This document shows, piece by piece, positions 1 to 8,564 of a DNA stretch of 64,000 bases (position 1 is its first letter; each line of letters starts with the position of its first letter). The position numbers were made by a program, and so were the translations under genes. The notes beneath the pieces were generated by a model. The model did no database searches. It was not told the DNA's origin and saw nothing but the letters and a program-made list of their open reading frames with translations. The stretch is from Thiodiazotropha sp050305975. GTDB lineage: Bacteria > Pseudomonadota > Gammaproteobacteria > Chromatiales > Chromatiaceae. The DNA is taken from positions 62,001 to 126,000 of the forward strand of contig JBNLGI010000231.1 in the NCBI GenBank assembly GCA_050305975.1, given 5' to 3'.

Positions 1-74
1 AGCGACAGCGCGATGGTGGCGAGGACCAGGGCGCCGCCGGCAAGCGGGGGCGGAGATTGTGCGGTTTGCGCCAT
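1..74 (-). CDS. emrB: EmrB/QacA-type MFS drug transporter, N-terminal fragment
   Basis: Only the first 24 or so codons are in the window; the gene runs off the left edge. The start ATG lies at 74-72 and the peptide begins MAQTAQSPPPL, followed by a hydrophobic stretch that would open transmembrane helix 1. It lies 36 bp downstream of the EmrA-like gene on the same strand, the usual emrA-emrB order. By context it would be the inner-membrane proton-drug antiporter (DHA2 family) that couples to the EmrA adaptor. The identification rests mainly on context because so little sequence is visible. Confidence 0.6.
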   Translation of the reverse strand, partial: MAQTAQSPPPLAGGALVLATIALS

Positions 75-110
75 CTGGGATTTTCGGGGCAGGGTCCGGG
101 AGCGGTTGCG

Positions 111-1385
111 TCAGCGGTCCGACCGCTGACGCTCTGCGATCAGTGATGACTGGGGAGTGTGCTCGTCGCCGGGAAGCGTGGCCGTGCTTGCCCGACTCGT
201 CATGCCGCGCAGATTGGTCTCGATGATGCTTCGCACCAGGGCATCGGCGCCATTGCCCTGGCGGGTGTAGACCGCGGTGCGGTCGATCGACTGTTCGCGC
301 CGGCCGCCTTCGGCGAGCTGGCTGCCGCTCTGATCGTGCACATCCACCTTAACCCGCATCGACAAGCCGACCCGCAGCGGGTGAATGGCCAACTCCCCGG
401 GCTCGAGCGCGATTCGCAGCGGCACCCGCTGCACCACCTTGATCCAGTTGCCGGAGGCGTTCTGCGCCGGCAGCAGCGCGAAGGCCGAACCGGTGCCCGC
501 CGACAGACCGACCACTTTGCCGTGGTACTCGACCGAGCTGCCATAGACGTCTGAAACCAGCGTCACCGGCTGGCCGATTCTCATCTGCTGCAGCTGGCCC
601 TCCTTGAAATTGGCGTCGACCCAGACCTGATCCAGCGGGATCACCGCCATCAACGGCGTTCCCGGCGCCACCCGCTGCCCCAACTGGACTGCGCGTTTGG
701 CCACATAACCGGAGACCGGAGCCGGTATCCCGGTGCGGTCGAGAGCGAGCCAGGCGGCGCGCACCCGGGCCGCGTCCTTCAACACAGTAGGATGCTCGGC
801 GACCGTGGTGTTGTCGATCAGGGCATGGTTCGAGGCGTACTCCTCGCGGGCGGCGGAAAGCGCCGCTTCGGCGGCGGCCAGCGCCGTACGGGCATGCTCG
901 AGCTCTTCGGAGGAGACCGCGCCACTTCCGTTCAGCGACTTGCGGCGGGCCAGATCGTCGCGCGCCTTGACCAGATCCGCCTTGCGCAACGCCACCGAGG
1001 CCGCCAGCGAACCGCTGGTCGCGAACAGTGTGCGTACTTCACGCACGCTCTGCGCGAGCTGGGCCTTGGCCTGCTCCAATGCCAGTTGTGCGTCGGCCTT
1101 GTCCAGTTCCACCAAGGTTTCGCCCGCCCGCACGAAATCGGTATCGTCGGCGTGGATCGCGAGTACCGTGCCTTCGGTCTGGGGGGTTATCTGCACCACA
1201 TTGCCGGCGACGTAGGCATCGTCGGTCACCTCGACGTATTGGCCGATCAGGCTCCACCAGCTGCCGTAGGCGATGCCGGCGGCCATGAAAAGACCCGTCA
1301 ATAGAATCATCATCGGCTTGCGCCTGCCTTTGGCCTGGGGGGGATCGGCATGTGCCGTGTCAGTGTCGTTTTCGGGGTTGGACAT
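111..1385 (-). CDS. emrA: EmrA-like periplasmic adaptor (HlyD family) of a drug efflux pump
   Basis: A 424-residue membrane fusion protein. A single N-terminal transmembrane segment (about residues 25-45) follows a short cytoplasmic tail. Next come the lipoyl-like half-motif near VEVTDDAYVAGN, a long alpha-helical hairpin (about 90-200), the second lipoyl half (GIPAPVSGYVAKRAVQLGQR) and a beta-barrel domain. These are the hallmarks of EmrA/HlyD adaptors that bridge an inner-membrane transporter to an outer-membrane channel. I chose the ATG at 1385 because AAGGAG lies 7 nt upstream; a longer in-frame start 10 codons upstream lacks such a site. It sits between a MarR regulator gene and the EmrB start, all on the minus strand. 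The substrate cannot be told from sequence. Confidence 0.88.
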   Translation of the reverse strand: MSNPENDTDTAHADPPQAKGRRKPMMILLTGLFMAAGIAYGSWWSLIGQYVEVTDDAYVAGNVVQITPQTEGTVLAIHADDTDFVRAGETLVELDKADAQLALEQAKAQLAQSVREVRTLFATSGSLAASVALRKADLVKARDDLARRKSLNGSGAVSSEELEHARTALAAAEAALSAAREEYASNHALIDNTTVAEHPTVLKDAARVRAAWLALDRTGIPAPVSGYVAKRAVQLGQRVAPGTPLMAVIPLDQVWVDANFKEGQLQQMRIGQPVTLVSDVYGSSVEYHGKVVGLSAGTGSAFALLPAQNASGNWIKVVQRVPLRIALEPGELAIHPLRVGLSMRVKVDVHDQSGSQLAEGGRREQSIDRTAVYTRQGNGADALVRSIIETNLRGMTSRASTATLPGDEHTPQSSLIAERQRSDR

Positions 1386-1485
1386 TGTGTTCTCCTTGTG
1401 GAATCCCGGTGGCACGCGTCTTTGGTCGTTGCGTGAAAGGTGAGGTGCCGTCCGTGGCTGACTCGTCAGTGTTGGGTGAAAAACA

Positions 1486-1995
1486 TCAGTCGTCCGAGTT
1501 GGCCAGCATGCGGCGCAGGAAGCTCTTCATGGTCTCCAGTTCGTCACGGCTGAAGCCTCGCAGATGCCGGTTCAGCACCTTGACGGCTATCGGCGGCAAT
1601 TGAGGATAGAGCTTCTGGCCGGCCTCGGTCAGCGACAGTTGCACGATACGACGGTCTTCCGAACTGCGCTCGCGCCGGATCAGGCCCTTCTGTTCCAGCC
1701 GGTCGAGCATGCGGGTCATCGAACCGGTGTCACCTGCCATACTGCGGCAGAGTTCCGTGGCGGTATTGGCGTGGCCATTGGCGATTTTCAGCAGGGTGCC
1801 CCACTGCGCCCAGGTGATATCCAGCGGTATGAGTTCCGCGTCGATGGCGGCCACGAGCCGGCCGCGCACCTGGTGCAGCAGATAGCCCAGGCTCTCGTCC
1901 ATGGTCCAGGTTTCCGTGGTGTAGAGGGGCTCGTCGTCCTGGCCGGTGGTTTGGGGAGGGGTTTGGGGTGATGCTGAAGACTGTTTTCTGAGCAT
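1486..1995 (-). CDS. MarR-family transcriptional regulator
   Basis: A 169-residue winged-helix regulator. About 30 polar N-terminal residues precede the MarR fold: helix 1 around LGYLLHQVRGRL, the HTH around TATELCRSMAGDTGSMTRML, and the wing with DRLEQKGLIRRERSSEDRR, a strongly conserved MarR signature. It lies directly upstream of the EmrA/EmrB genes on the same strand and just downstream of two dyad operators, so it very probably represses its own efflux operon until a phenolic or lipophilic ligand releases it. The ATG at 1995 was taken; an internal start (MDESLG, about 33 codons in) would still leave a complete domain. Confidence 0.9.
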   Translation of the reverse strand: MLRKQSSASPQTPPQTTGQDDEPLYTTETWTMDESLGYLLHQVRGRLVAAIDAELIPLDITWAQWGTLLKIANGHANTATELCRSMAGDTGSMTRMLDRLEQKGLIRRERSSEDRRIVQLSLTEAGQKLYPQLPPIAVKVLNRHLRGFSRDELETMKSFLRRMLANSDD

Positions 1996-2021
1996 GGAAT
2001 GAAGACTCGGATGTGCGTTGA

Positions 2022-2067
2022 TAGCTGCTTAGGCAGTAAATTAGCTGCATAGGCAGATATCCGTCAA
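2022..2067 (-). promoter_or_regulatory. sigma-70 promoter overlapping two MarR-type operators
   Basis: On the minus strand a -35 TTGACG (2067-2062) and a -10 TAATTT (2043-2038) are separated by 18 bp. Two near-identical elements, TAGCTGCTTAGGCAG (2022-2036) and TAGCTGCATAGGCAG (2042-2056), each hold the dyad CTGC-N4-GCAG and start exactly 20 bp apart, so two dimers would bind the same DNA face. One dyad fills the spacer and the other lies just after the -10. Occupancy would block RNA polymerase, the standard autorepression arrangement for MarR efflux operons. Confidence 0.72.
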
Positions 2068-2190
2068 GTTTTGTCTCTGATTAACTGGTTACCCACCATG
2101 CTCAGCCATGCTGATGGTGAGTTTGAGAATCGAGTAATGGGTTGAAAAGTGGTTAGCGAGGTGTTCGCTGCGCTCACGGGATTTATTTCC

Positions 2191-2347
2191 CCCCTCTCCC
2201 TGGCCCTCTCCCGCAAGGGGAGAGGGGACGTAAGGATCAAGCGCCGGAGCGAACGGACGGCTTCATTCCGCTAGCGGGCTGGAAGCGTTCGATACGCTCA
2301 AAAAGCGCTTTCCCTCTCCCCTCGCGGGAGAGGGCCAGGGAGAGGGG
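2191..2347. repeat. REP-like inverted repeat pair
   Basis: Two copies of a GC-rich palindromic element face each other at 2191-2228 and 2312-2347. Each has the pattern CCCTCTCCC-tgg-CCCTCTCCCGC followed by GGGGAGAGGG, so each can fold alone and the pair can fold together over about 80 bp. The pattern resembles the dispersed REP/BIME-type repeats between genes of many gammaproteobacteria. Open reading frames crossing it are by-products of the repeat. Confidence 0.7.
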
Positions 2348-2499
2348 GTTACAAGAATCCGTGAGCGCTGCGAACACCTCGACTCAACACTGAAAAAACA
2401 ACACGCAAAACTGCTGTTGTTTTTCTGACGCTTTGGCTGAGAGTCGTGAGTACTCAAGTAGATTCAATCAAGAGACATAAAGCCGACCGGAGGCGACAG

Positions 2500-2838
2500 C
2501 TAGCTACCCGTGTACTCCTCGACAACCCGAATGACCTCGGAGGGACAGATGTTGCGATTACCGCATATGCGATGATCCGCAACAAAATTGAGAGCCGAAG
2601 CGACGCGGTTTTCAAGGTTTTCAGTTGTTTGAATCGAGCGATGATCGGCATCCTGCCAGTTTGTCAGTTCGACTAGATGTTGCTCAGCGGTAACCGTGCA
2701 GTGCAAGGACGCCTGGCCGGAAGCGCCGGTTTCGCTATCACTGATGGGAACAGTGATATCGAAACAGCTTCGGCCATCGCTGTTTTTGAATATGCAGTGT
2801 TCACAATCGACGATGACGCCGTGTTTTTTAATACTCAT
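2500..2838 (-). CDS. small hypothetical protein with N-terminal CxxC
   Basis: A 112-residue cytoplasmic-looking protein with no signal peptide or membrane segment and an ordinary, mixed composition. Near the N-terminus it has DCEHC, followed by a hydrophobic/polar alternation (CFDITVPISD) suggestive of beta structure, and near the end a second cysteine pair (RICGNRNIC). Four such cysteines could bind a metal, but no family is recognised. AAGGA lies 12 nt before the chosen ATG at 2838; a TTG three codons upstream is less likely. It stands alone between the REP pair and a hairpin-rich region, so function cannot be inferred from neighbours. Confidence 0.5.
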   Translation of the reverse strand: MSIKKHGVIVDCEHCIFKNSDGRSCFDITVPISDSETGASGQASLHCTVTAEQHLVELTNWQDADHRSIQTTENLENRVASALNFVADHRICGNRNICPSEVIRVVEEYTGS

Positions 2839-3591
2839 ACGACTCAAGTGTCCTTGTTGCAGGGTTGAAGATCAGTATGAAAAGACCATTTAAGGTTGTC
2901 TTATGCCGCACCTGGGGGTTGGCATCTGTGCCAGGTGCTGTTGTAAGAGGGTGAGTGTGTGGGCGCCACTTCCGGCTGAGTCATGGCGTAAGCGACCTCC
3001 TTGCTCCTGCAGAGCACAAAGCCTGTGCGTTCGTTTGCATTGCAGCTGAACCTGGCGGTGCGAATCTCCGTAACAGTGTCGCAAATGTCAGGATAAGAGA
3101 TCAATAGCCTCAAAGGTCAATGGCGCTTACTTAAGCGATATGGTGCGGGGATAGTCAAAGCATTAAGGTGCGGCTTGCCGCACCGAAACATGACTCAAGT
3201 AAGTGCCATTCGTCTCTAATTCTTTTCGTTTCAAACACCTGGAACAACCGGGTGTTATCAGTGCAACGATCAATGGATTCAACAGCAAAGCCGGCAGGTC
3301 TGGAAAAACGGCCGGATCCCGAATGCTGTTGAAGTGGCATCTATGGGTGCTTGTCGGGTGCTCGGTTAGCGGTGAATAGTCACCCTAAACGCAATCCGCC
3401 CCTGGACTGGTGACCTTGCCTGGTCTTGAGTCCGGGGGCGGATCTGCTCAGCTATCGTCCTAAAAGGCTGACACGCAGAAGGTTGGGGGAAGTTGTCATC
3501 ACCTGGATCGGCACGGACCGGGAATCGACTCTTGGTTATATGCCATCAAAACTGCAAAGAGTATTTCTGCAAAAATTGCAGGCATCAGCGA
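2839..3591. other. intergenic region with two strong hairpins, no gene seen
   Basis: No convincing coding sequence is present. Two inverted repeats stand out: GGTGCGGC-tt-GCCGCACC at 3167-3184, and a long near-perfect stem pairing 3394-3408 with 3429-3443 (one mismatch). Neither is followed by a T run, so they are not classical terminators on either strand. With the REP pair and the LuxR remnant next door, the stretch looks like a decayed or repeat-prone intergenic zone. Confidence 0.45.
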
Positions 3592-3774
3592 CTATTTCTC
3601 AATAGGAGGATTTGCAAGTGATGCCAGCCTCAACAGTTCTATCTGAGATCGTACCCCGGTCTCGGCAAAAATAGATTTGAGCTGCGTTCGGATCGTATTT
3701 TTGGAAGCGTTGCGTGCGTCGGCTATTTCATTCAGCAACATCTGCCTCAGCAGCAGATAAAGAACACATCCCAC
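3592..3774 (-). pseudogene. remnant of a LuxR-type HTH regulator (C-terminus only)
   Basis: The last 45 or so codons encode a clear second half of a LuxR/GerE HTH: NEIADARNASKNTIRTQLKS, then a linker and final helix with TGVRSQIELLRL. The preceding piece of the same domain, CSLSAAEADVAE, which matches the usual start of such HTHs (LTPAEA...), lies in a different frame around 3734-3769. A frameshift plus a short deletion has therefore split the domain, and no sensor portion is recognisable further upstream. I call it a decayed gene, not a small protein. Confidence 0.65.
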
Positions 3775-3852
3775 TGATCCCTTTCAGGATTGCACAAAAG
3801 CGGTCTGTTGGCATCAAGCAACAGGGAATTGTTACTTGCAGCGCACTTGCAA

Positions 3853-4626
3853 CTACATGGTCAACTGGTTATAGGCCGTTTCGGCCATTGGCCGCAGACG
3901 CTCCTTTTCGATCTCGCCGGCTATGGCATAGATCACAGCATTGTCGACCCAGTAGAAGACAGATACATCGCGCTGTTTCGAATAATGAAATGCGCTGCTC
4001 TTCTCATCGGTTAGGCAGACATAGAATATAATGCGCTTGCCCTGGGGATCCTCATACATCAACAATGCGCCTGGGCCGTCATCGGAAGCGAGGAGTCGGC
4101 CGCCCAGCAGCCTCATGTCGAGGTTATCCAGATGGGGCGCGATGATGTTGTGTCCCATGCGTTTGCTCAACCAGGAGACCAGGTGATCCCGCTGATCACC
4201 GCCGACTTCGACGGGGTGACGTACCTCGGGTGCATACACGGTATAGGCCATTACCGCTTCTCCCACGACATGTTCGGTTTCGCTTTCGGCGATCATGGGT
4301 GGTGTGGCCAGATTTGCGCCCAGGTAGTAGCCGCTGAATAGCCCTATCGCCAGCAACACGGCGGCTGCGGCTAACCGGGTGAAAAGCGGACTCCGTTCGC
4401 GGCGTTCCGGCTGCGTTATCTGCAGCGTTGGAGGAACCGGTTCATCCAGTATGGGATCGTAGAGCTGACGCAACAGATCGTTCATCAACTGGTAGTCCTT
4501 CGCACGTTCACGAGCCTCTTCGTTTTCGGCCAGATGCTTCTCCATATCCAACCGGTTCCTGGCGTCGAGTTGTCCGTCTACATAGGCATGCAGCCGGATC
4601 AGTTCGGGTGTGAGTAGGTCTTTCAT
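3853..4626 (-). CDS. membrane anti-sigma factor for the adjacent ECF sigma factor
   Basis: A 257-residue protein. The N-terminal cytoplasmic part (1-80) has the helical anti-sigma layout including LHAYVDGQLDARNRLDMEKH, typical of zinc-less or degenerate ZAS-type anti-sigma domains. A single membrane helix follows (about 86-108, LAAAAVLLAIGLFSGYYLG), then a periplasmic domain of about 145 residues. The start ATG overlaps the stop of the sigma gene by 4 nt (ATGA), so the two are translationally coupled and should be made in matched amounts. The periplasmic part is the likely stress-sensing end. The signal is unknown. Confidence 0.82.
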   Translation of the reverse strand: MKDLLTPELIRLHAYVDGQLDARNRLDMEKHLAENEEARERAKDYQLMNDLLRQLYDPILDEPVPPTLQITQPERRERSPLFTRLAAAAVLLAIGLFSGYYLGANLATPPMIAESETEHVVGEAVMAYTVYAPEVRHPVEVGGDQRDHLVSWLSKRMGHNIIAPHLDNLDMRLLGGRLLASDDGPGALLMYEDPQGKRIIFYVCLTDEKSSAFHYSKQRDVSVFYWVDNAVIYAIAGEIEKERLRPMAETAYNQLTM

Positions 4627-5132
4627 TTCACACGTCTCAGCTTTGGAGGCTCTTCGCCTCTCAATGTCCTTCGTAACATCTCGCGGGCCCTGTGCAGCCG
4701 CGACATCACCGTACCTATGGCAATACCGAGAACCTGAGCCACCTCCTCGTAGGCCATGCCTTCGACACAGACCAACATCAGAATCTCGCGCTGGTCCTCG
4801 CTGAGCAGGAGCAGGGCAGTCTCGAGGTCGCGCAGCTGCAGCATCCCCTCCTGTCCAATCTGGCGTTGATCGGCTGTATCCAGGGACTCGAATGTCTCCC
4901 AGTCACCGCTGCGGTGCCTGCTGCGCAGGCTGTTCACATGCAGGTTGTGCATGATGGTGAACAGCCAGGCACGCAGGTTGGTGTCGGTCTTCCACTGGGA
5001 CATGCGGCTCCAGGCGCGATCGAGACAGTCCTGCACCAGATCTTCACTCTGTTGCCGATCCCGGGTAAGGGACCGGGCATAGCGTCGAAGATGCGGGATA
5101 TTCTCGATCAGGAGTTCAGAAAAAGGTTTCAC
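4623..5132 (-). CDS. ECF-family RNA polymerase sigma factor
   Basis: A 169-residue group 4 sigma factor. Region 2 is visible as YARSLTRDRQQSEDLVQDC followed by AWSRMSQWKTDTNLRAWLF (promoter -10 recognition), and region 4 as LSEDQREILMLVCVEGMAYE followed by the HTH EVAQVLGIAIGTVMSRLHRA (-35 recognition). There is no region 1 or 3, as expected for ECF factors. The start codon appears to be GTG at 5132. Its order, small exported protein then sigma then membrane anti-sigma, on one strand, argues for a single envelope-stress-type operon. The target promoter motif cannot be derived here. Confidence 0.92.
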   Translation of the reverse strand: MKPFSELLIENIPHLRRYARSLTRDRQQSEDLVQDCLDRAWSRMSQWKTDTNLRAWLFTIMHNLHVNSLRSRHRSGDWETFESLDTADQRQIGQEGMLQLRDLETALLLLSEDQREILMLVCVEGMAYEEVAQVLGIAIGTVMSRLHRAREMLRRTLRGEEPPKLRRVK

Positions 5133-5161
5133 TGTCCTTGCCTGAGTCGCTCAGCCCCGCC

Positions 5162-5410
5162 TCATTGAATCTGCAGGATCTGCATGGCGCGTGCGAGCGC
5201 GTCAACCGATTGCTGGTGATTTCCTGCGCGGTGATAGGTTTCGCCCTGGGCGCGCAGCTCCCGCACTTCGGCCATCTGTTCCGTGGTCAAGTTGGGATTC
5301 GATGCCAAAGCCGCGTCGATCTTCTTCATGTCCATTGGACAATGGAAGGCGTATGCGGGCAGTGCGGCCAGTGTGAGAATTCCCGATAGCAAAAGCATTT
5401 TCGTGTTCAT
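5162..5410 (-). CDS. small exported protein preceding the ECF sigma gene
   Basis: An 82-residue protein with a Sec signal peptide (MLLLSGILTLAALPAYA) and a 62-residue mature part, mostly helical, with FHCPMDMKKIDAAL at its start and TTEQMAEVRELRAQGETYH in the middle. AGGAG lies 7 nt before the ATG at 5410, which decides the start. It is the first gene of the sigma/anti-sigma operon. It may be a periplasmic sensor or effector of that pathway; the HCPMDM motif could bind metal but this is speculation. The family is not recognised. Confidence 0.7.
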   Translation of the reverse strand: MNTKMLLLSGILTLAALPAYAFHCPMDMKKIDAALASNPNLTTEQMAEVRELRAQGETYHRAGNHQQSVDALARAMQILQIQ

Positions 5411-5541
5411 GACAAGCTCCTGATGTTGTTTCATTTTGGCCCACTCCACCACGCTGCCAACCCTGTCGAGTCTGGGGTAGAGGCGAGAGCGGGTTCTGTC
5501 TGCATTAACAACCACTGCACAGAGTTATTCCCGGCAGGTTT

Positions 5542-5561
5542 GGGGCGGCCGCAGCCGCCCC
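5542..5561 (-). terminator. GC-rich hairpin after the DUF5666-type gene
   Basis: A perfect stem GGGGCGGC/GCCGCCCC with a 4-nt loop lies 10 nt beyond the stop codon of the minus-strand gene at 5571. There is no T run, so termination may be weak or the hairpin may instead protect the mRNA 3' end. Confidence 0.5.
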
Positions 5562-5570
5562 TGTTCTGCT

Positions 5571-7016
5571 TCAGTTCTCGAACTCCACTTCGTTGGCGGT
5601 GCCGTCACCGGGCTGGTTGTCTTTGATCTTCACCAGTGAGCCCACCGTCAGGCTGCCGTAGAAGCTGCCCGAGCTGATCGGCGAGTCGTTGACATCCTCG
5701 AACTGGGTGGAGCCTGTCGTCAGGAAGGTCACTCCAAGGATGGTGATTGAACTGCCGTTGGTGAAACCTTCCACCCGGCCTTGCAGGATGACATCGTCTG
5801 GGTCGTCGCGGCGCAGTTCGCTGAGGACCACCCGGTCGTTGTTGTCGAGCAGACCGCGTACCTCGACGAAATCGCCGCTGGAGAGGTTGCTGATAGCGAG
5901 CTGGCTGACCGCTCCGGTACTGTCATCCATACGGGTACGGCTGTTGACGAAGACCGTGACACTGCCATTGATGAGGTCCAGGGTGATCGAATTGTCCGCC
6001 GTGGAGACAGTGCTGATCAGGGCATCGATCTTCACCTCGTCACCGCCACGTGCGCCGACAGTCAGTGCCTGCAGGGTACCGTTGACCATGGGGCCCTCGG
6101 CTTCCACCTTGATACCGTTGCCCAGGCTCAGACTGGTGGGGAAGAGCGTCGCCGAAGAGGCATCGATCGGTGTTCCCGATATCATGAAGTCGCTGTCGTC
6201 GACGTAGTCGGTGATGATTCCCTCGATACTGATCTTGTCGAGGTTGTCGTCGAAACCATTGTCTTCCAGAGCGATCCGTGTGGCGTCGATCTCGCCGGTG
6301 TTGCCCAGTGTGCCCTTGACCTCTACGAAGATATCGTCGGAGACGCCGCCGGGCAGGGCGCTAATATCAGTCGAAACACCGTTGGGATCGTAGTTGATGG
6401 TGATACCGTTGATCTGGAAACTGCCGGCAGCACTGTTGGACACGGTGCCCTTGAGTTCCACTTCGCTCACACCGGGTGTAAAAGCGCTTTTACGTTCGAG
6501 GAAGGTGGCGTTGAGCACAAGGGAGCCGTCGTAGAAACCGCTCACCTCTACCAGATCACCCTCTGCCAGGGTATCGAAGGTGATATTGTGGAAACTAGTG
6601 CTTACCCGGTCCACCGTGACCCCGATACCGAGCACCGTGAATGTTTTGGTCAGTCCATCCAGGTCGGTCACCAGGTTGGCCACCGGTCCCTGCAACTCGT
6701 TATCGAAAACAATGCTGTTTGCCGTACCGGTATTATCGTCGTTTCGGGTACCGGAGACAGTGACCACCATACCGAGCTGCAGGTCACTCTCGACTCCGGG
6801 ATTGTCGTCTATGGTGACGCTGGATGAGCCGGTGTGGTAGCGCGTGCCGTTTACATAGATGCTGCCGAAACCGGTAATGGCTCCGCGTGCGGTAATCGAC
6901 GTGCTGGTGCTCGATGTGGTTTCGCCCCCTCCGCCACCACCGCAGGCAGTAAGAAGAAATATAGAGCTGAAAGTGAGCAGACCGGCCAAAATCCTTGTAA
7001 GGTATCTTGTCGTCAT
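5571..7016 (-). CDS. exported lipoprotein with repeated DUF5666-type beta domains
   Basis: A 481-residue protein with a lipoprotein signal (hydrophobic run, then LTACGGGGGG; the Cys would be lipidated). The rest is built from repeats of roughly 70 residues, each with a pattern like GxITxxxxGSxxVNGxxxxxxxxT followed by LxxGxxVEVxG (for example VVTVSGTRNDDNTG, DLVEVSGFYDG, VEVKGTLGNTG, DFVEVRGLLDNND). This is the pattern of DUF5666 beta-barrel repeats. The ATG at 7016 has GAGGAA 7 nt upstream; an earlier in-frame ATG at 7031 lacks a ribosome-binding site. Role unknown: probably surface or outer-membrane-anchored. A sigma-54-like promoter lies upstream at 7237-7252. Confidence 0.75.
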   Translation of the reverse strand: MTTRYLTRILAGLLTFSSIFLLTACGGGGGGETTSSTSTSITARGAITGFGSIYVNGTRYHTGSSSVTIDDNPGVESDLQLGMVVTVSGTRNDDNTGTANSIVFDNELQGPVANLVTDLDGLTKTFTVLGIGVTVDRVSTSFHNITFDTLAEGDLVEVSGFYDGSLVLNATFLERKSAFTPGVSEVELKGTVSNSAAGSFQINGITINYDPNGVSTDISALPGGVSDDIFVEVKGTLGNTGEIDATRIALEDNGFDDNLDKISIEGIITDYVDDSDFMISGTPIDASSATLFPTSLSLGNGIKVEAEGPMVNGTLQALTVGARGGDEVKIDALISTVSTADNSITLDLINGSVTVFVNSRTRMDDSTGAVSQLAISNLSSGDFVEVRGLLDNNDRVVLSELRRDDPDDVILQGRVEGFTNGSSITILGVTFLTTGSTQFEDVNDSPISSGSFYGSLTVGSLVKIKDNQPGDGTANEVEFEN

Positions 7017-7236
7017 TAGATGATTCCTCATTGGAATTGTGGATTTGTTACAAGACCCGAACCGATCGGGAGAATCAGCCGGTGGGTCAGCCTTCAATGA
7101 GATCAACAAATCAAAGCGGGAAAATATTCCCAAAAAAATTCTCGCGTATGTTAATTGTCGTCGAGACGTCCCTCAGCGAACGTCATCCTTGACGTTTCGT
7201 CGGCGTCACGCTCTTTTCTGGGCTTGTGGAAATCCT

Positions 7237-7252
7237 AGCAAATGCTCAGCCG
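7237..7252 (-). promoter_or_regulatory. candidate sigma-54 promoter for the DUF5666-type gene
   Basis: On the minus strand the sequence CGGCTGAGCATTTGCT keeps GG and TTGCT at the right spacing for -24/-12 elements; the first base differs from consensus. It lies about 220 bp before the start codon, in a 385-bp gap (7017-7401) that holds no other recognisable element except the inverted repeat GGGAA-N4-TTCCC at 7118-7131. Confidence 0.45.
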
Positions 7253-7401
7253 TGTAATTTCCAGGGTGTTTATGCTGGATAACGTAAACCGACTGAACGC
7301 ACGGACAGTCTCAGTGCAGTAAATCTTCGGTGGGTCGTATGGCATCTATCACGCATACAGATCAGGGTTTATTCGATCTGTCAGGTATCTATAGGGAATA
7401 T

Positions 7402-8538
7402 TCAACCATCTGCAGGCCGGGCGCCGACAAACCCTTCGTCCTCTTTCAACTCCGCCGGTCTGTAAATCTCGACCTTGCGATAGAACTGATCGACCACATA
7501 GATACGGCCGTCTGTATCTACATCGATACCTGCAGGCAGCATGTACTTGGCGGCACCCGCTGTTTCCGAACGGTTGCCGATATAGAGGAGAAGCTCACCC
7601 TCGGGTGTGAAAATCTGGAAATTTCCGAAGGCCGCGTCGACCACATAAATATTGCCTGAAGCATCGGCAGCGATACCCTTCGGACGGGTGAATTGACCCA
7701 AATGACGGCCTGGCGATCCCCAGGAGCGAATGGGGGTTCCTTGTTGGTCGAGCACCTGCACCCGGAAATTTCCACTGTCGGTAACATAGAGGTTGCCGCC
7801 AACACCGACAGCAATATCCCGGGGCAGATTGAATTCACCTTCGGCCGTACCTCGGGTACCGAGGGTGCGGATGTGAGAGCGCGTCAGTGTGTCGTAGAGC
7901 ACGATGTCATGTCGATTCGACTTGACGCCGCCAATATCGACCACGACGACCATACTTCCGTCTCCACTCACTTCCACCCCGCTGGGTCGTTCCATCTCAT
8001 TTGACAGATCGATGTCATAGCGCCACTTACCATTCCTGTCATATGCCATGATCTTCTTCAACTGAATATCACAGACATAGAGATTACCCTGGTCATCTGT
8101 CGCCACTCCCACCGGCTTGAACAGATCTCCGGAATCGCCGCTGTCGCCGATGATGAGCGACTCCCCGGTGACGAAATCGAGAGCAAACACCATACGGTGC
8201 ACGGTATCGCTGATAAACAGCCGTCCCTGATGGACCGCCACGTCGAATGGTTTCGCAAAGGAGTAACCATCCCTCGCGTTGCTACCCGTCAACAGGCTCT
8301 TCAAGCGATCCATTTTGTCGGCAACCTTGACCGCGCCGGTACCGTAAATAGTCCGTTCGTAGTAGTAGCGGGGAGGATCGGGCGGGGCGGGAAAGACAAT
8401 CGGATCGCTTTTGGTCGTCTGTGGACCGCTTGCGCATCCAGCAAGCAACGTCATAAAGATGAGAATGAGTGCTTTAGCCAGTGCTCTCACTGGATTATGG
8501 ATGGTATGTGTGCTATCCAGGTGAAGACGTAGTCTCAT
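7402..8538 (-). CDS. NHL-repeat beta-propeller lipoprotein
   Basis: A 378-residue exported protein. A lipoprotein signal ends at LLAGCAS (lipobox Cys about residue 35). About six NHL-type blades follow, each with a core like PSGVEVSGDGSMVVVVDIGG, LPRDIAVGVGGNLYVTDSGN or PKGIAADASGNIYVVDAAFG, closing as a six-bladed propeller. AGGGA lies 7 nt before the ATG at 8538. It is transcribed divergently from a cytochrome c gene with only 26 bp between start codons, and a second NHL lipoprotein occurs in the main cytochrome operon at 18744. In cytochrome loci such propellers are often assembly or scaffold partners; that role is inferred here. Confidence 0.85.
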   Translation of the reverse strand: MRLRLHLDSTHTIHNPVRALAKALILIFMTLLAGCASGPQTTKSDPIVFPAPPDPPRYYYERTIYGTGAVKVADKMDRLKSLLTGSNARDGYSFAKPFDVAVHQGRLFISDTVHRMVFALDFVTGESLIIGDSGDSGDLFKPVGVATDDQGNLYVCDIQLKKIMAYDRNGKWRYDIDLSNEMERPSGVEVSGDGSMVVVVDIGGVKSNRHDIVLYDTLTRSHIRTLGTRGTAEGEFNLPRDIAVGVGGNLYVTDSGNFRVQVLDQQGTPIRSWGSPGRHLGQFTRPKGIAADASGNIYVVDAAFGNFQIFTPEGELLLYIGNRSETAGAAKYMLPAGIDVDTDGRIYVVDQFYRKVEIYRPAELKEDEGFVGARPADG

Positions 8539-8564
8539 CGATATTCCCTAAACAGAGTAATGTA

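Noticed and set aside
3240..3345. A GCAAAGCC segment with flanking stems resembling a c-di-GMP-I riboswitch
   Set aside because: The conserved GGGCAAACC half and the usual stem order are missing, and no gene follows in the right direction.
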